Below, in pieces: positions 1 to 9,389 of a DNA stretch of 64,000 bases. The translations under genes and the position numbers were made by a program. The stretch is taken from contig CALTTH010000009.1 in assembly GCA_943908365.1 (NCBI GenBank), positions 1 to 64,000 on the forward strand, read 5' to 3'. Position 1 is the stretch's first letter. Each line of letters opens with the position of its first letter. The DNA comes from an uncultured Hyphomicrobiales bacterium. GTDB lineage: Bacteria; Pseudomonadota; Alphaproteobacteria; Rhizobiales; Rhizobiaceae. Below the pieces are notes generated by a model that did not search any database, was not told the DNA's origin, and saw nothing but the letters and a program-made list of their open reading frames with translations.

Positions 1-1
1 C

Positions 2-1165
2 TTCGGGCTTACCGTGCCGCAGGCACTGCAGACGGGAACAGCATTCTTCCTTGGCATGCTGCTTGGCGCCATCGGCTTTGGACGCATGGCGGATCGTTAC
101 GGCCGCCGTCGGGTCTTGATCATCACCGTGGCCTGCGATGCCGTCTTTGGTATTCTCTCGATCTTCGCGCCGGATTTCACCATTCTTCTGGTTCTGCGCT
201 TCCTCACGGGTGCAGCTGTCGGCGGCACGCTGCCAGTGGATTATGCGATGATGGCGGAGTTTCTGCCGGCGAAAAACCGCGGCCGCTGGCTCGTCCTGCT
301 GGAAGGCTTCTGGGCCGTCGGAACGCTTGTGGTGGCAATTGCCGCATGGATTGCAAGCCTCTACGAACTCCAGGATGCATGGCGCTACATCTTTGCCGTC
401 ACCGCGCTCCCGGCGCTGATCGGCATCGGCCTGCGTTTCCTCGTGCCGGAATCGCCGCTCTATCTGTTGAAGAGCGGTCGTTCTGAAGAAGCGAAAGTCG
501 TGGTCAATGCCATGCTGAAGACCAATGGTCGCGCGCAACTGGATGCAGGCACCGGCATCGCCCAGTCCAACTCTGTGAAGGGGCAGGGCCTGTTTTCGCC
601 GGCTCTTCGTCAGCGCAGTATCATGATCCTCGCCATCTGGTTCCTGGTGTCGGTCTCCTATTACGGTGTCTTCACCTGGATGCCAGCCCGACTTGCAGGT
701 GAAGGCTTCGGCTTCGTCCGCGGCTATGGCTTCCTGGTTCTCGTCGCACTCGCCCAGATCCCCGGCTATGCGCTTGCTGCCTACGGTGTGGAAAAATGGG
801 GCCGCAAGCCAACGCTGATCTGCTTCTGCCTGCTGTCAGCACTTGGCTGCCTGCTCTTCACTCTTGCTACGACCGGTACGATCATCGCCGCATCTCTGCT
901 CTTGATGAGCTTTGCGCTGCTCGGCACATGGGGCGCGCTCTATGCCTACACGCCGGAGCTCTACCCGACCGAATCCCGCGCCACGGGCATGGGGGCAGCC
1001 GGTGCCATGGCCCGCCTCGGCGGGTTGCTGGCACCCTCCGTGCTTGGCTACGCCATTGCTCAGGGGTTCGGGTTTGCGGTTGGCATATTCGCAGGTCTCC
1101 TGGTGCTGGCGGCAATCGCGGCAGCCATGATCAATGCCGAGACGCGGCAGGTCAGCCTGTCTTGA
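2..1165 (+). CDS. MFS transporter, 5' end outside the window
   Basis: Inner-membrane carrier of the major facilitator superfamily, sugar/metabolite porter type. The frame is open to the left edge, so the N-terminus is missing; 387 residues are visible. The hallmark loop after TM2 is present (GRMADRYGRRR), as is a PESP motif (VPESPLYLL) at the central loop typical of sugar-porter-like members, followed by the second six-helix half. Hydrophobic segments recur to the C-terminus. The substrate cannot be read from the sequence. The gene ends just before the convergent antitoxin gene, with no strong terminator between them. Confidence 0.9.
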   Translation, partial: FGLTVPQALQTGTAFFLGMLLGAIGFGRMADRYGRRRVLIITVACDAVFGILSIFAPDFTILLVLRFLTGAAVGGTLPVDYAMMAEFLPAKNRGRWLVLLEGFWAVGTLVVAIAAWIASLYELQDAWRYIFAVTALPALIGIGLRFLVPESPLYLLKSGRSEEAKVVVNAMLKTNGRAQLDAGTGIAQSNSVKGQGLFSPALRQRSIMILAIWFLVSVSYYGVFTWMPARLAGEGFGFVRGYGFLVLVALAQIPGYALAAYGVEKWGRKPTLICFCLLSALGCLLFTLATTGTIIAASLLLMSFALLGTWGALYAYTPELYPTESRATGMGAAGAMARLGGLLAPSVLGYAIAQGFGFAVGIFAGLLVLAAIAAAMINAETRQVSLS

Positions 1166-1172
1166 ACGGACC

Positions 1173-1526
1173 TCAAGTCAGATCGTCGAGGTCCACCTTG
1201 AGGACTTCGGCGATCTTCTTCATGACGGAGAGGCTTCCTTCCTTCTTGCCGCCTTCAATTTCTGAAAGATAAGGCGCGCTGATGCCCGCCTCGGCCGCAA
1301 GGTCTTTCGCCGATAGTCCTCGGTGAGAACGCCATACCTTCACGGCACTCTCCCCAGAAAGAAGGCGGGTTACGATTTCTGCTGGCACAAGTTCGTCACG
1401 TCCGGCCGAGATGTCTGCCTTGATCCTGTTTGCCGCAGCGATATCTGCCTGGTCGATCAAGCTCTCATACTCCGCTAGAGGTAGAATGACGAGTGTTTCG
1501 CCGTTAGGTGTCTTTATCGTTTGCAT
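1173..1526 (-). CDS. Antitoxin with Phd-like N-terminus and Xre helix-turn-helix
   Basis: Predicted antitoxin of the upstream RelE-type toxin, 117 residues. The N-terminal part (about 1-45) looks like a Phd/YefM-type segment (LAEYESLIDQADIAAANRIK). The C-terminal part (about 60-115) is an Xre/Cro HTH with LSAKDLAAEAGISAPYLSEI. I start at ATG 1526 rather than TTG 1532 because AGGAG lies 6 nt before the ATG. That Shine-Dalgarno overlaps the toxin stop, so translation is probably coupled. By family precedent the protein neutralises the toxin and represses its own operon. Order is toxin first, as in higBA. Confidence 0.82.
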   Translation of the reverse strand: MQTIKTPNGETLVILPLAEYESLIDQADIAAANRIKADISAGRDELVPAEIVTRLLSGESAVKVWRSHRGLSAKDLAAEAGISAPYLSEIEGGKKEGSLSVMKKIAEVLKVDLDDLT

Positions 1527-1535
1527 ATGCAACTC

Positions 1536-1787
1536 CTACTGATAGACGCTCCCACGCGGGCCGATTTGAATGATCTCCAAGATATGCCCGTCGTCGTCCA
1601 TTATGACGAGCCAATTGCCCACTCGAAGCCTGATGTATGGTGATCCCACAAGCGCCTTGACGTTATTGGTCAGAGAGGTCGGATCATCCGCATATTGTTC
1701 GATCTTGGCGACAATCCGCTTTGCTTCGGTTGCCGACAGGCGACGAAGAGTTTTGATCGACGCTTTGCTGTAGGCAATTTTCTTCAT
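1536..1787 (-). CDS. RelE/ParE-family toxin
   Basis: Small basic protein of 83 residues with the RelE/ParE fold signature: an N-terminal helical segment (SKASIKTLRRLSATEAKRI), a central stretch ending in GSPYIRLRVGNWLVIM, and a C-terminal strand ILEIIQIGPRGSVY. RelE members are ribosome-dependent mRNA nucleases, ParE members poison gyrase; sequence alone does not decide here. The R-x-R-x-G-x-(W/Y)-R/L-(V/I) core (RLRVGNWLVIM) is well kept. First gene of a two-gene module with the antitoxin 9 nt downstream. The upstream region is AT-rich and has no strong Shine-Dalgarno. Confidence 0.8.
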   Translation of the reverse strand: MKKIAYSKASIKTLRRLSATEAKRIVAKIEQYADDPTSLTNNVKALVGSPYIRLRVGNWLVIMDDDGHILEIIQIGPRGSVYQ

Positions 1788-1832
1788 GGCTTAAAATAGC
1801 TAATTGCGAAAATTTTTCAAGAAAATTCGCCT

Positions 1833-2270
1833 TCAGCTAACTCTCGCGTCTCGAAGCAATTTCTTCAAGTACGTCATGGAGTAATCGGGGCCGAACTCTG
1901 CGATCTGGCCGAAGATCTCATAGCCGCATCTTTGGTAGAGCGTCAGTGCGTCTGCGCTCATCGTGTCGATATAGGCACCGGTGCAGCCGCGTTTGCGGGC
2001 CTCGTCTTCTGCGATTTGAAGAAGCTTCGGGCCAAGGCCTTGTCCGCGCAGGTCTTCGGGAATGAAGAGAAGGGCGGTGTAAAGCCAGCCGCGGGCGGTG
2101 TGGCCGGAGAGACCGCCGATCACTTTGCCGTCTTCGCCTTTCAGCGCGATGACCAGCTCTTTCCAATCGGCAGGGCCGAAGCGATGGAGATTGTAGTCTT
2201 TCAGGCCGGCGAGAATGGCGGCCGTGGCGCTTTCATCCGCGCCATCGCTGAGTTCGATCTTGTAGTGCAT
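1833..2270 (-). CDS. GNAT family N-acetyltransferase
   Basis: Acetyl-CoA-dependent N-acetyltransferase, 145 residues. Motif A is clear: LLFIPEDLRGQGLGPKLLQ (Q/R-x-x-G-x-G/A), followed by the motif B region GAYIDTMSADALTLYQRCGYEIFG. The substrate is unknown. I use ATG 2270, preceded by AAGG, because an upstream extension would run into the previous gene. Only 1 nt separates it from the stop of the 693-residue membrane protein, so it is the last gene of the moxR operon. Its role with the other operon proteins is not evident. Confidence 0.85.
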   Translation of the reverse strand: MHYKIELSDGADESATAAILAGLKDYNLHRFGPADWKELVIALKGEDGKVIGGLSGHTARGWLYTALLFIPEDLRGQGLGPKLLQIAEDEARKRGCTGAYIDTMSADALTLYQRCGYEIFGQIAEFGPDYSMTYLKKLLRDARVS

Positions 2271-2271
2271 C

Positions 2272-4353
2272 TTATCTGCCTTCGCGCCACCACAGAGCAG
2301 AGAAGGCCAGCAACAGGGCGGCGAGGCCGGCGAAGCCTGCAAAGAGCGGTAGGGTGTTGACGCCCTTCAGCACGGTTTCATCCGTCATGCGGATCAGCAT
2401 GCGGTCGTTGTCTGCAACGCGAACGTCGCCGCGCACAGGCAGGATATCCGGCAGGACCACACGATTGGCGTCATCGACCACGCGGTGAACGCTGCCTCTT
2501 GTCGCATCGGCCAGAGGCTTCAGCGTATCCGTGGTGGAGATCATCGCCTTGAATTCCGGTGCATCGACTGCGCCGACGTGGACCAGCGTGGTGAACTCAC
2601 CATTGGAGACTTCGTAGAGACCCGTCTCGTTCATGCGGCGTTCGATCTTGTAGAGACCGGGGTCCGTTTGGGTGAAGTTCATCGTTTCGGTCCTGCCGGA
2701 GGGGAACTTGACCGTGGCGTCGCCCGGATTGTCGCCGATGGTCTGGCGGGTGATCTCGAGCATGCGGCCATTGGCGCGCGCTGTCAGTGCCTCTTCCTCA
2801 AGTTCCGGCTCCTTCATCAGCCAGTGGGCGATGCGGCGATAGAGCGCCACATGCGGACCACCGCCTTCAAAACCGCGCGCCCAGAGCCAACCCTGATCGG
2901 ACAGCAGCATGGCGACGCGGCCTTCGCCCTGGCGGTTCAGCACCAGCAATGGGTCCTGGCCGGCGCCGAGCATGACTGTCTGGCCCTGGGGTTGTTCCAC
3001 GCCGACAGTGCGGAACCAGCGACCCCAATGGGGTGGCTCGTCGCCAGAGCCTTCCAAGCCGCGCGTGACCGGGTGTTTCTTTCCGGCCTCGGAAAGGCGG
3101 GGGAAGAAAGCGCCCTGATTGACCTGGCCGGTCGGCTGGGCGGGCAGCACCGATTCCAGCGGTGTCATCGCAATCGAATCCTGGCCCGCATGTTCGGGGC
3201 CCGCGGCAATTAGGAGCGCGCCGCCCTTTTCCACATATTGAGCGATGTAATCATAATAGAGGATCGGCAGCACGCCGCGATGCTGATAGCGGTCGAAGAT
3301 GATGAGATCGAAATCGTTGATCTTTTCTACGAAGAGTTCACGCGTCGGGAAAGCGATCAGCGACAATTCGTTGATCGGCGTCCCATCCTGCTTTTCCGGC
3401 GGACGCAGAATAGTGAAGTGAACGAGGTCTACGGAGGTGTCCGACTTCAACAGGTTGCGCCAGGCGCGCTCACCGGCATGCGGCTCACCGGAGACGAGCA
3501 GCACACGCAGGTTCTGGCGAATGCCCTCGATGACATGGACGGCGCGGTTGTTGGCGGTGGTGACTTCGCCCGGCAGCTCAGCGACGGAGAATTCCATCAC
3601 GTTGTTGCCGCCGCGCGGAACCTTGAAGGTGAAGGGAATGGGGCGTCCCGGCACGGCTTGCAGATTGCCGATTTCCTGGCCGTTCATCTTGATGGTGACA
3701 TTCGCCGTGCCGCTTTGCGTGCGACCCTCGTCGAAGACGCGCAATGTGAGTTGCTGCTCTTCATTGACGATGCCGAAGCGGGGAGCGCGAACGACCTCGA
3801 TGCGGCGATCGAATTCGTCAGCGCGGCCGGTGATCAGGCCATGGATGGGCGCCTTGAAGCCGAGCGTCTGTTCGACATCCGGCGTGGCGTTGGGGATGTC
3901 GTGGATCTGACCATCGCTGAGGAAGATCGCGCCACCGACGCGGGAGGGCGAGACATCCGAGACGGAGGCGGAGAGCGCCGAGAAGAGGTTCGTTGCGGGC
4001 GAGTCGCTGTTCTCGTCGTTGCGAACTTCGATGATGCGGGGCTCAATGCGGGGGAAGCGAGCAAGGCGCTCTCTGAGATTGGCCAAGGCCTGATCGGTCT
4101 GCGCGGTGCGCTGCTGCACGTCCTGGCTCTGCGACCGGTCGACGATCACCGGCACGATGGTGGAGAGCGGCTCACGCTCCTCATTGGTCAGCAGCGGATT
4201 GGCGATAGCGAGCAGAAGGGCTGCAAGCGCAAGTCCGCGCAGCCATGCGCCGCGCACGCCACGCAGCAGACCGGCGACAGCCAGAACGAGCGCGGCTGCG
4301 GCCAGAATGGCGATGACGGTCCAGGGGAGGAAGGGGGCGAATGAGAGCGTCAT
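2272..4353 (-). CDS. Membrane protein with glutamine-amidotransferase-like domain
   Basis: Protein of 693 residues with two N-terminal membrane helices (about 8-25 and 38-53) and one at the C-terminus (about 670-690). The long extracytoplasmic middle has a stretch resembling the class I glutamine-amidotransferase-like fold seen in this operon type (DYIAQYVEKGGALLIAAGPEHAG). There is no recognisable catalytic Cys-His-Glu triad, so enzymatic activity is doubtful. Homologues sit beside MoxR, DUF58 and DUF4159 genes in many alphaproteobacteria, a cluster related to the Bat aerotolerance genes. It starts 3 nt after the stop of the DUF4159 gene. Exact function is unknown. Confidence 0.8.
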   Translation of the reverse strand: MTLSFAPFLPWTVIAILAAAALVLAVAGLLRGVRGAWLRGLALAALLLAIANPLLTNEEREPLSTIVPVIVDRSQSQDVQQRTAQTDQALANLRERLARFPRIEPRIIEVRNDENSDSPATNLFSALSASVSDVSPSRVGGAIFLSDGQIHDIPNATPDVEQTLGFKAPIHGLITGRADEFDRRIEVVRAPRFGIVNEEQQLTLRVFDEGRTQSGTANVTIKMNGQEIGNLQAVPGRPIPFTFKVPRGGNNVMEFSVAELPGEVTTANNRAVHVIEGIRQNLRVLLVSGEPHAGERAWRNLLKSDTSVDLVHFTILRPPEKQDGTPINELSLIAFPTRELFVEKINDFDLIIFDRYQHRGVLPILYYDYIAQYVEKGGALLIAAGPEHAGQDSIAMTPLESVLPAQPTGQVNQGAFFPRLSEAGKKHPVTRGLEGSGDEPPHWGRWFRTVGVEQPQGQTVMLGAGQDPLLVLNRQGEGRVAMLLSDQGWLWARGFEGGGPHVALYRRIAHWLMKEPELEEEALTARANGRMLEITRQTIGDNPGDATVKFPSGRTETMNFTQTDPGLYKIERRMNETGLYEVSNGEFTTLVHVGAVDAPEFKAMISTTDTLKPLADATRGSVHRVVDDANRVVLPDILPVRGDVRVADNDRMLIRMTDETVLKGVNTLPLFAGFAGLAALLLAFSALWWREGR

Positions 4354-4356
4354 GCG

Positions 4357-7164
4357 TTACTGCCCCAGTCTCTGGAGAATATCGGGCACATGCACCTGAT
4401 CGGCCTTATAGTTTCCGGTCAGCATATACATCATGATGTTGACGCCGGCGCGATAGGCATATTCGCGCTGCATCTCGTCTGGCGGCACAGTTGGCAGAAC
4501 CGGCGCGCCATTGTCATCCACCGCCCAGGCACCGGCAAAGTCGTTGCCGGTAATAATGATCGGCGAAACGCCATCGCCCGAAGACGAAATGCCGGAGGTG
4601 GTTTTGGCCGCATCCTGGCGCGACTCGACCCACAGCGGGCTGCCGGTGTAGCGACCTGGGAAATTCTTCAGCAGATAGAAGGAGCGTGTAACGACATGGT
4701 CCTGCGGCACGGGTTCCAGCGGTGGAATATCGACATTGGCGAGGATTTCCTGAAGCCGCTGGCCGTTGGCGCTGGTGCCACTGTTCAACGACGAAAACTG
4801 GTCTCGCGTATCGAAGAGCACGGTGCCACCGGCGCGCATATAGGCATCGATGCGGGAAATGGCTGCCGTCGATGGCATGGGTGCTGTGGCGGAAATCGGC
4901 CAGTAGATGATCGGATAAAAGGAGAGCTCGTCCTTGGAGATATCGAGCCCGACGGGTGCGCCCGGTTCGAGCGTCGTGCGCCAGGTCATGAACTCTGTCA
5001 GGCCCTGCAGGCCCTGTTGGGAAACCCGATCGACATCATCCTCGCCGGTCTTCACATAGGCAAGATGGGTGGTGTCGAGACGGTTGAGGATTTCCTCGTC
5101 ACCCGGCTTGGCGTCATTGGCATGAACCGGATTTGGCGTCAGCAGGGCGAAGGCGGAGAACGCTGCAATAAGGATCGCGGCTGCAGATGAGCGCGCGCGC
5201 GGCATCTTGGAAAATGCGCCATTCATGAAAAGGATGATCAGGCTATCGGCAAAGAGCATCAGAAGAGCCGCGATGAAGAGAGCAGGGCGCAGCGACGTTG
5301 CCGCTTCGCCGACAAGACCTTCGGTTGCGACGGGCGTGCCGGCAAGTGACGTGTCAATCGGACGAAGCGTCGCTCCAGGGGGCAGCAGGTTCAAGGCAAC
5401 GAAGCCGGTTTCCGTGCCGTAGAGGCCGGGCGGATTGTCGAAACTTGCGCGCGGCGCTTGACCGGGGCGCGCTTCCAGCGGCCGGGCGGCGCCAATATCG
5501 GGCGAGAGCGAGCCTGTCGCGGTCAACACGCGATAAGGCGGCAATGCTGCGGCGGGCGCATTCGCAGATGCCGAAGAGCCACCGACCTGCGACTGCTGAA
5601 CGATCCGGCGCAGCATCTCCACGAAGTGGCCGGAGATGGGCAGGTCAGACCAGCTTGCTTCGGCGCTGACATGGAAGAGCACGATGCGACCGGCATCGAC
5701 CGTGCGTGTGGTGACCAGCGGCGTGCCATCGGCGAGGCTTGCCCAGGTGCGCTCGGCAAGATCGGGCGTCGGTTCGGCGAGAACCTGGCGCTTGATGTGA
5801 ACGCCTTCGGCGCGCGGCATGCCGGCGAACGGACCGAAATTGGGGAAGTCCGCCAGCGGCTGCGGCTCGGCCCAGGACAAAGCGCCGCCGAGAGCGCGTT
5901 CGCCCTGGCGCAAGGTCACGGGCACTAGCGGATCTTCTGCCGGTGCGGCGGCGAGGCGTGGACCGGCAAAGCGGATCAGCGTGCCGCCACGCGAAAGCCA
6001 GCGTTCGAGCGGCGCATAGGTTTCCTGCGGCAAGCGGCCGATATCGGCCATGACGATGACGGAAGGGTTGGTCTGCAGCAATTCAGGGATGGCGACGGCC
6101 AGATCGGGCTGCTGTTGCGGCACCAGATCCACATAGGGCTGCAGGGCGCGGCTGATGTAATAGAGCGGCTGGAGAAGCGGCTGGAAATCATTGCCGGTCT
6201 CACCGGCAAGAAGCGCCACGCGACGGCGGCGGAAACCGTCATCCAGAAGATGGACCGCACCAGCGGTGGACAGCCGGTCGATAGAGAGACGGGCGAAATC
6301 ATTGCGCAGCTCGAATGGCGCATTGATCGTCGCGGTGGTTTCAGCCGCACCGGGCGCAAAGCTCGCGCCGTCGCTGGCGAGAATACGTCCCTGAGAATCC
6401 TGCGCATTGATCGTGTAGTTCGCCGCCCCACTTGTGCTGAGGCGAGAGAGGGACACCGTCATGGTGTCGGCGCCGTTCTCAGCGCCGGTAATCGCGGCAA
6501 CCTGCTGACCATCGCCTTCGATCACGCGGAACTCGGAGGCCTGCAGGCTGGCAAGGCTGCTCAGCGCCGCGCGGTCTTCCGGCGTTGCGACGCCATCGGT
6601 GATATAGGCAAGCGTACCGGGCGCGGTGCCGTTCATCGCCTCGATGACGGACTCGGCAGCGCGAACACGCTCCGGGACCAGCGGTTGTGGTTTGGCGGCG
6701 GCGAGCTTTTCCAGTGCGGCCGCCGTCGTGCCAGGCTCGGCATCATGTTCCCGGTCCGCGGTGAAGGTGATAGACACGGGGCGTTCGGCGCGCTCCGCAT
6801 CGCCGATCAAGGCTTCTGCGGTTCTGACGCGGCGCTCCCAATCCGGGGCGGCAGCCCAGCTGTTGTCGACGATCAACACCAGCGGGCCGCTTCCCGCCAG
6901 CGTGTTGTTGCGCGGATTGATGACCGGATCGGCAAGCGCAAAGATGACGGCGGCAGCAAGCAGCATGCGCAAGAGTGTAAGCCACCAGGGGCTTTTCGAT
7001 GGTGTTTCCTCGCGCTTCAGGACCGTTGCGAGAATACGCAGCGGCGGAAAGACTTCCGCCTTCGGGCGCGGTGGCGTGAGGCGCAGCAACCACCAGATGG
7101 CGGGCAAAGCGAGCAGGCCGAAAAGAATATAGGGGCTGGTAAAGACGAAGGGGAGCGCGCTCAT
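4357..7164 (-). CDS. BatA-like/DUF4159 membrane protein
   Basis: Protein of 935 residues. The N-terminus (about 1-85) matches the aerotolerance-regulator N-terminal domain of BatA/BatB: two helices flanking basic loops (WWLLRLTPPRPK, SKSPWWLTLLRMLLAAAVIFALADP). A von Willebrand A-like region follows (LVLIVDNSWAAAPDW). A membrane helix near 655-690 (ALFIAALLMLFADSLIILF) precedes the C-terminal DUF4159 domain (FYPIIYWPISA, GGTVLFDTRD). The VWA MIDAS D-x-S-x-S reads D-N-S-W-A, so metal binding may be lost. Start ATG overlaps the DUF58 stop (ATGA). Likely part of a MoxR-linked envelope assembly or chaperone system. Confidence 0.88.
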   Translation of the reverse strand: MSALPFVFTSPYILFGLLALPAIWWLLRLTPPRPKAEVFPPLRILATVLKREETPSKSPWWLTLLRMLLAAAVIFALADPVINPRNNTLAGSGPLVLIVDNSWAAAPDWERRVRTAEALIGDAERAERPVSITFTADREHDAEPGTTAAALEKLAAAKPQPLVPERVRAAESVIEAMNGTAPGTLAYITDGVATPEDRAALSSLASLQASEFRVIEGDGQQVAAITGAENGADTMTVSLSRLSTSGAANYTINAQDSQGRILASDGASFAPGAAETTATINAPFELRNDFARLSIDRLSTAGAVHLLDDGFRRRRVALLAGETGNDFQPLLQPLYYISRALQPYVDLVPQQQPDLAVAIPELLQTNPSVIVMADIGRLPQETYAPLERWLSRGGTLIRFAGPRLAAAPAEDPLVPVTLRQGERALGGALSWAEPQPLADFPNFGPFAGMPRAEGVHIKRQVLAEPTPDLAERTWASLADGTPLVTTRTVDAGRIVLFHVSAEASWSDLPISGHFVEMLRRIVQQSQVGGSSASANAPAAALPPYRVLTATGSLSPDIGAARPLEARPGQAPRASFDNPPGLYGTETGFVALNLLPPGATLRPIDTSLAGTPVATEGLVGEAATSLRPALFIAALLMLFADSLIILFMNGAFSKMPRARSSAAAILIAAFSAFALLTPNPVHANDAKPGDEEILNRLDTTHLAYVKTGEDDVDRVSQQGLQGLTEFMTWRTTLEPGAPVGLDISKDELSFYPIIYWPISATAPMPSTAAISRIDAYMRAGGTVLFDTRDQFSSLNSGTSANGQRLQEILANVDIPPLEPVPQDHVVTRSFYLLKNFPGRYTGSPLWVESRQDAAKTTSGISSSGDGVSPIIITGNDFAGAWAVDDNGAPVLPTVPPDEMQREYAYRAGVNIMMYMLTGNYKADQVHVPDILQRLGQ

Positions 7165-8081
7165 GGGCGGTCTCCGTTTCGCCCGCCAGCCGGTGAGCCG
7201 GAGAGATACATGTGCATGGCGACCAGCGCTTCAGATGCCAGATGGTCGGTGCGGTGGAAGATGAAGTTCCAGCCAAGCCGGCGCAGCGATGAGGAGAGCG
7301 CCTCGCGACGGGCGAAATAGGCGCGGGTATAGTCCTCGCGGATCGTTTCCGCCCGTCCCGAGGTCAGCTTCTCGCCCGTTTCTGGATCGGAAAATTCCGT
7401 GCGGCCGCTATAGGGGAAGACCTCTTCCGCCGGATCGGCAATCTCCACCACGTGACCGCCAAGACCACGGCGTGCCAGCGGCGAGAGCCGCTCCATGATC
7501 GTGGTCGCATCATCGAGAAAATCGCCGATCAGCACGATGTCGCTGGCGCCACGGATCATGCTGGTATCGGGCAAGCCGGTGGTGGCGGGTGCGTGCATGA
7601 TGGCATTGGCCAGCCGTTCCGCGGCGTTGCGGGCGGAGACCGGTTCCATGATGCCGGGGCAGCCGATGCGCTCACCGGAACGGGCGAGGATCTCCGCCAG
7701 TGCCAGCAGCAGGACAAGCGCGCGGCTCTCCTTGGAGACGGTTCCCAGCGTCGATTTATACATCATGGAGGGCGACAGATCCGCCCAAAGCCAGATCGTG
7801 TGAGCGGCTTCCCATTCGCGATCGCGCACATAGGTATGATCGTCGCGGGCGGAGCGCCGCCAATCGATGCGCGACAGACTTTCACCATCGGCATAGGGCC
7901 GGAACTGCCAGAAGTTTTCGCCGATGCCGCGCTTGCGGCGGCCGTGCCAACCGGCGGTCACGGTGTTGGCGATGCGCCTGGCTTCCACCATGCAATCCGG
8001 CACCAGAGCGGCGCGCTGGCGCGCACGGGCAAGCACGTCGCTGCCCGATGTCTGCTCTACGATCTGGCCGATGGATGCCAC
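7161..8081 (-). CDS. DUF58 domain protein
   Basis: Cytoplasmic protein of 306 residues of the DUF58 family, which is almost always encoded next to MoxR ATPases. The diagnostic core is present: GRRKRGIGENFWQFRPYADGESLSRIDWRRSARDDHTYVRDRE, read in pieces at about residues 47-90, followed by a VWA-like half (LWADLSPSMMYKS). The GTG start at 8081 has AGGAG 5 nt upstream, 48 nt after the moxR stop. The gene overlaps the next one by 4 nt. In related systems MoxR acts as an AAA+ chaperone on VWA/DUF58 partners; the client here is unknown. Confidence 0.88.
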   Translation of the reverse strand: MASIGQIVEQTSGSDVLARARQRAALVPDCMVEARRIANTVTAGWHGRRKRGIGENFWQFRPYADGESLSRIDWRRSARDDHTYVRDREWEAAHTIWLWADLSPSMMYKSTLGTVSKESRALVLLLALAEILARSGERIGCPGIMEPVSARNAAERLANAIMHAPATTGLPDTSMIRGASDIVLIGDFLDDATTIMERLSPLARRGLGGHVVEIADPAEEVFPYSGRTEFSDPETGEKLTSGRAETIREDYTRAYFARREALSSSLRRLGWNFIFHRTDHLASEALVAMHMYLSGSPAGGRNGDRP

Positions 8082-8129
8082 ATGCGCTCCTGTCTGTTTC
8101 TAAAGACCGTCGTCTTCTTCGGTGACGGC

Positions 8130-9140
8130 TTAGTTCTTGGCGTGCTCTACAAGGCCGGCAATCACGTCACGCACCGACATTCCCTCGGCACGTGCGGCAA
8201 AGGTCAGCGCCATGCGGTGTTCCAGCACGGGTTCTGCCAGCGCATAGATATCGTCGAGCGAGGGTGCCAAACGGCCTTCGTAGAGCGCGCGGGCGCGGGC
8301 CGTCAGCATCAGGGATTGTCCGGCACGCGGGCCTGGACCCCATGCGACATTCTTGTCGGTCAGCTTGTTGCCCTGGCCTGGGCGGGCCGAGCGGACGAGT
8401 GAAAGGATCGCATCCACCACCTTGTCGCTGACAGGCATCTGGCGGATCAGGGTCTGGATTTCGATCAGCCGCTCGGACTCGATCATGCGGCGTGCTTCGG
8501 CCGATGCCGTTCCGGTGGTGTCGAGAAGGATCTGGCGTTCGGCGGCAAGTTCCGGATAATCGACATCCACCTGCAGAAGGAAGCGGTCGAGCTGCGCTTC
8601 GGGCAGCGGATAGGTGCCTTCCTGTTCCAACGGGTTCTGGGTTGCCAGCACATGGAAGGGCTTCGGCAGATCGTAACGCTGGCCGGCCACCGTGATGTGA
8701 TATTCCTGCATGGACTGCAGAAGCGCCGATTGGGTGCGCGGGCTGGCGCGGTTGATTTCGTCCGCCATCAGCAACTGGCCGAAGATCGGTCCCTTGATGA
8801 AGCGGAAGGAGCGACGGCCGCTCTCATCCTGATCCATGACTTCGGAACCGAGAATATCGGAGGGCATCAGGTCGGGGGTAAACTGAATGCGGTTGGCATC
8901 AAGCCCCAGCACCGTGCCGAGCGTGGTGACGAGCTTGGTCTTTGCAAGACCCGGCACGCCGACCAGCAGCGCGTGACCGCCGGACAGAATGGCGAGAAGC
9001 GTGTTCTGCACCACTTTTTCCTGACCGAAAATGACCTTGGAAACTTCGCCGCGGATGGCGGCAATATCGGCCAGCGCCTTTTCCGCAGCGGCGACGATCG
9101 CCTTTTCGTCGAGGGTTTCGGTGGTGTTCATCACGCCCAT
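8130..9140 (-). CDS. MoxR family AAA+ ATPase
   Basis: AAA+ chaperone-like ATPase, 336 residues. Walker A is GVPGLAKTK, Walker B LLMADEINRA, followed by SPRTQSALLQSMQE and sensor 1 LATQNPLEQEGTYPLPEAQLDRF, all typical of the MoxR/RavA clade. First gene of a five-gene minus-strand operon reaching to 1833. The ATG is preceded by GAGGAG with 6 nt spacing. MoxR proteins are thought to mature or assemble VWA-containing partners, and two such proteins follow in the operon. Confidence 0.95.
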   Translation of the reverse strand: MGVMNTTETLDEKAIVAAAEKALADIAAIRGEVSKVIFGQEKVVQNTLLAILSGGHALLVGVPGLAKTKLVTTLGTVLGLDANRIQFTPDLMPSDILGSEVMDQDESGRRSFRFIKGPIFGQLLMADEINRASPRTQSALLQSMQEYHITVAGQRYDLPKPFHVLATQNPLEQEGTYPLPEAQLDRFLLQVDVDYPELAAERQILLDTTGTASAEARRMIESERLIEIQTLIRQMPVSDKVVDAILSLVRSARPGQGNKLTDKNVAWGPGPRAGQSLMLTARARALYEGRLAPSLDDIYALAEPVLEHRMALTFAARAEGMSVRDVIAGLVEHAKN

Positions 9141-9175
9141 ATGGCTCTCCTCAAAACCCCGCCGCAGCGGTTCCT

Positions 9176-9187
9176 AGAATCGATTCT
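9176..9187. promoter_or_regulatory. 12-bp perfect palindrome upstream of moxR
   Basis: AGAATCGATTCT lies about 36 nt before the moxR start codon, in the 249-nt divergent region shared with the DUF1285 gene. It could be an operator, but I cannot name a regulator. Confidence 0.3.
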
Positions 9188-9389
9188 TTGTTGCCGTTTG
9201 TCTCTTCGGGATAACCGGCTTCCACTTATCCCTGACAAACTCTGACGTTCAACCTTCCTATTGGAATACAGGAGGGATTTGGCGCTGCCTATAGCTTATT
9301 GCCACGCAAAGCGCTGACAAGCATCCTTTAAGTGACTATCTCGTTACCCATGTTCCTTTATTGCATAATTGGCAAAGCAGGGCCCGAAT

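Noticed and set aside
6115..7320. Plus-strand ORF of 401 codons
   Set aside because: Antisense to the DUF4159 and DUF58 genes; Arg/Gly-rich translation without any domain.
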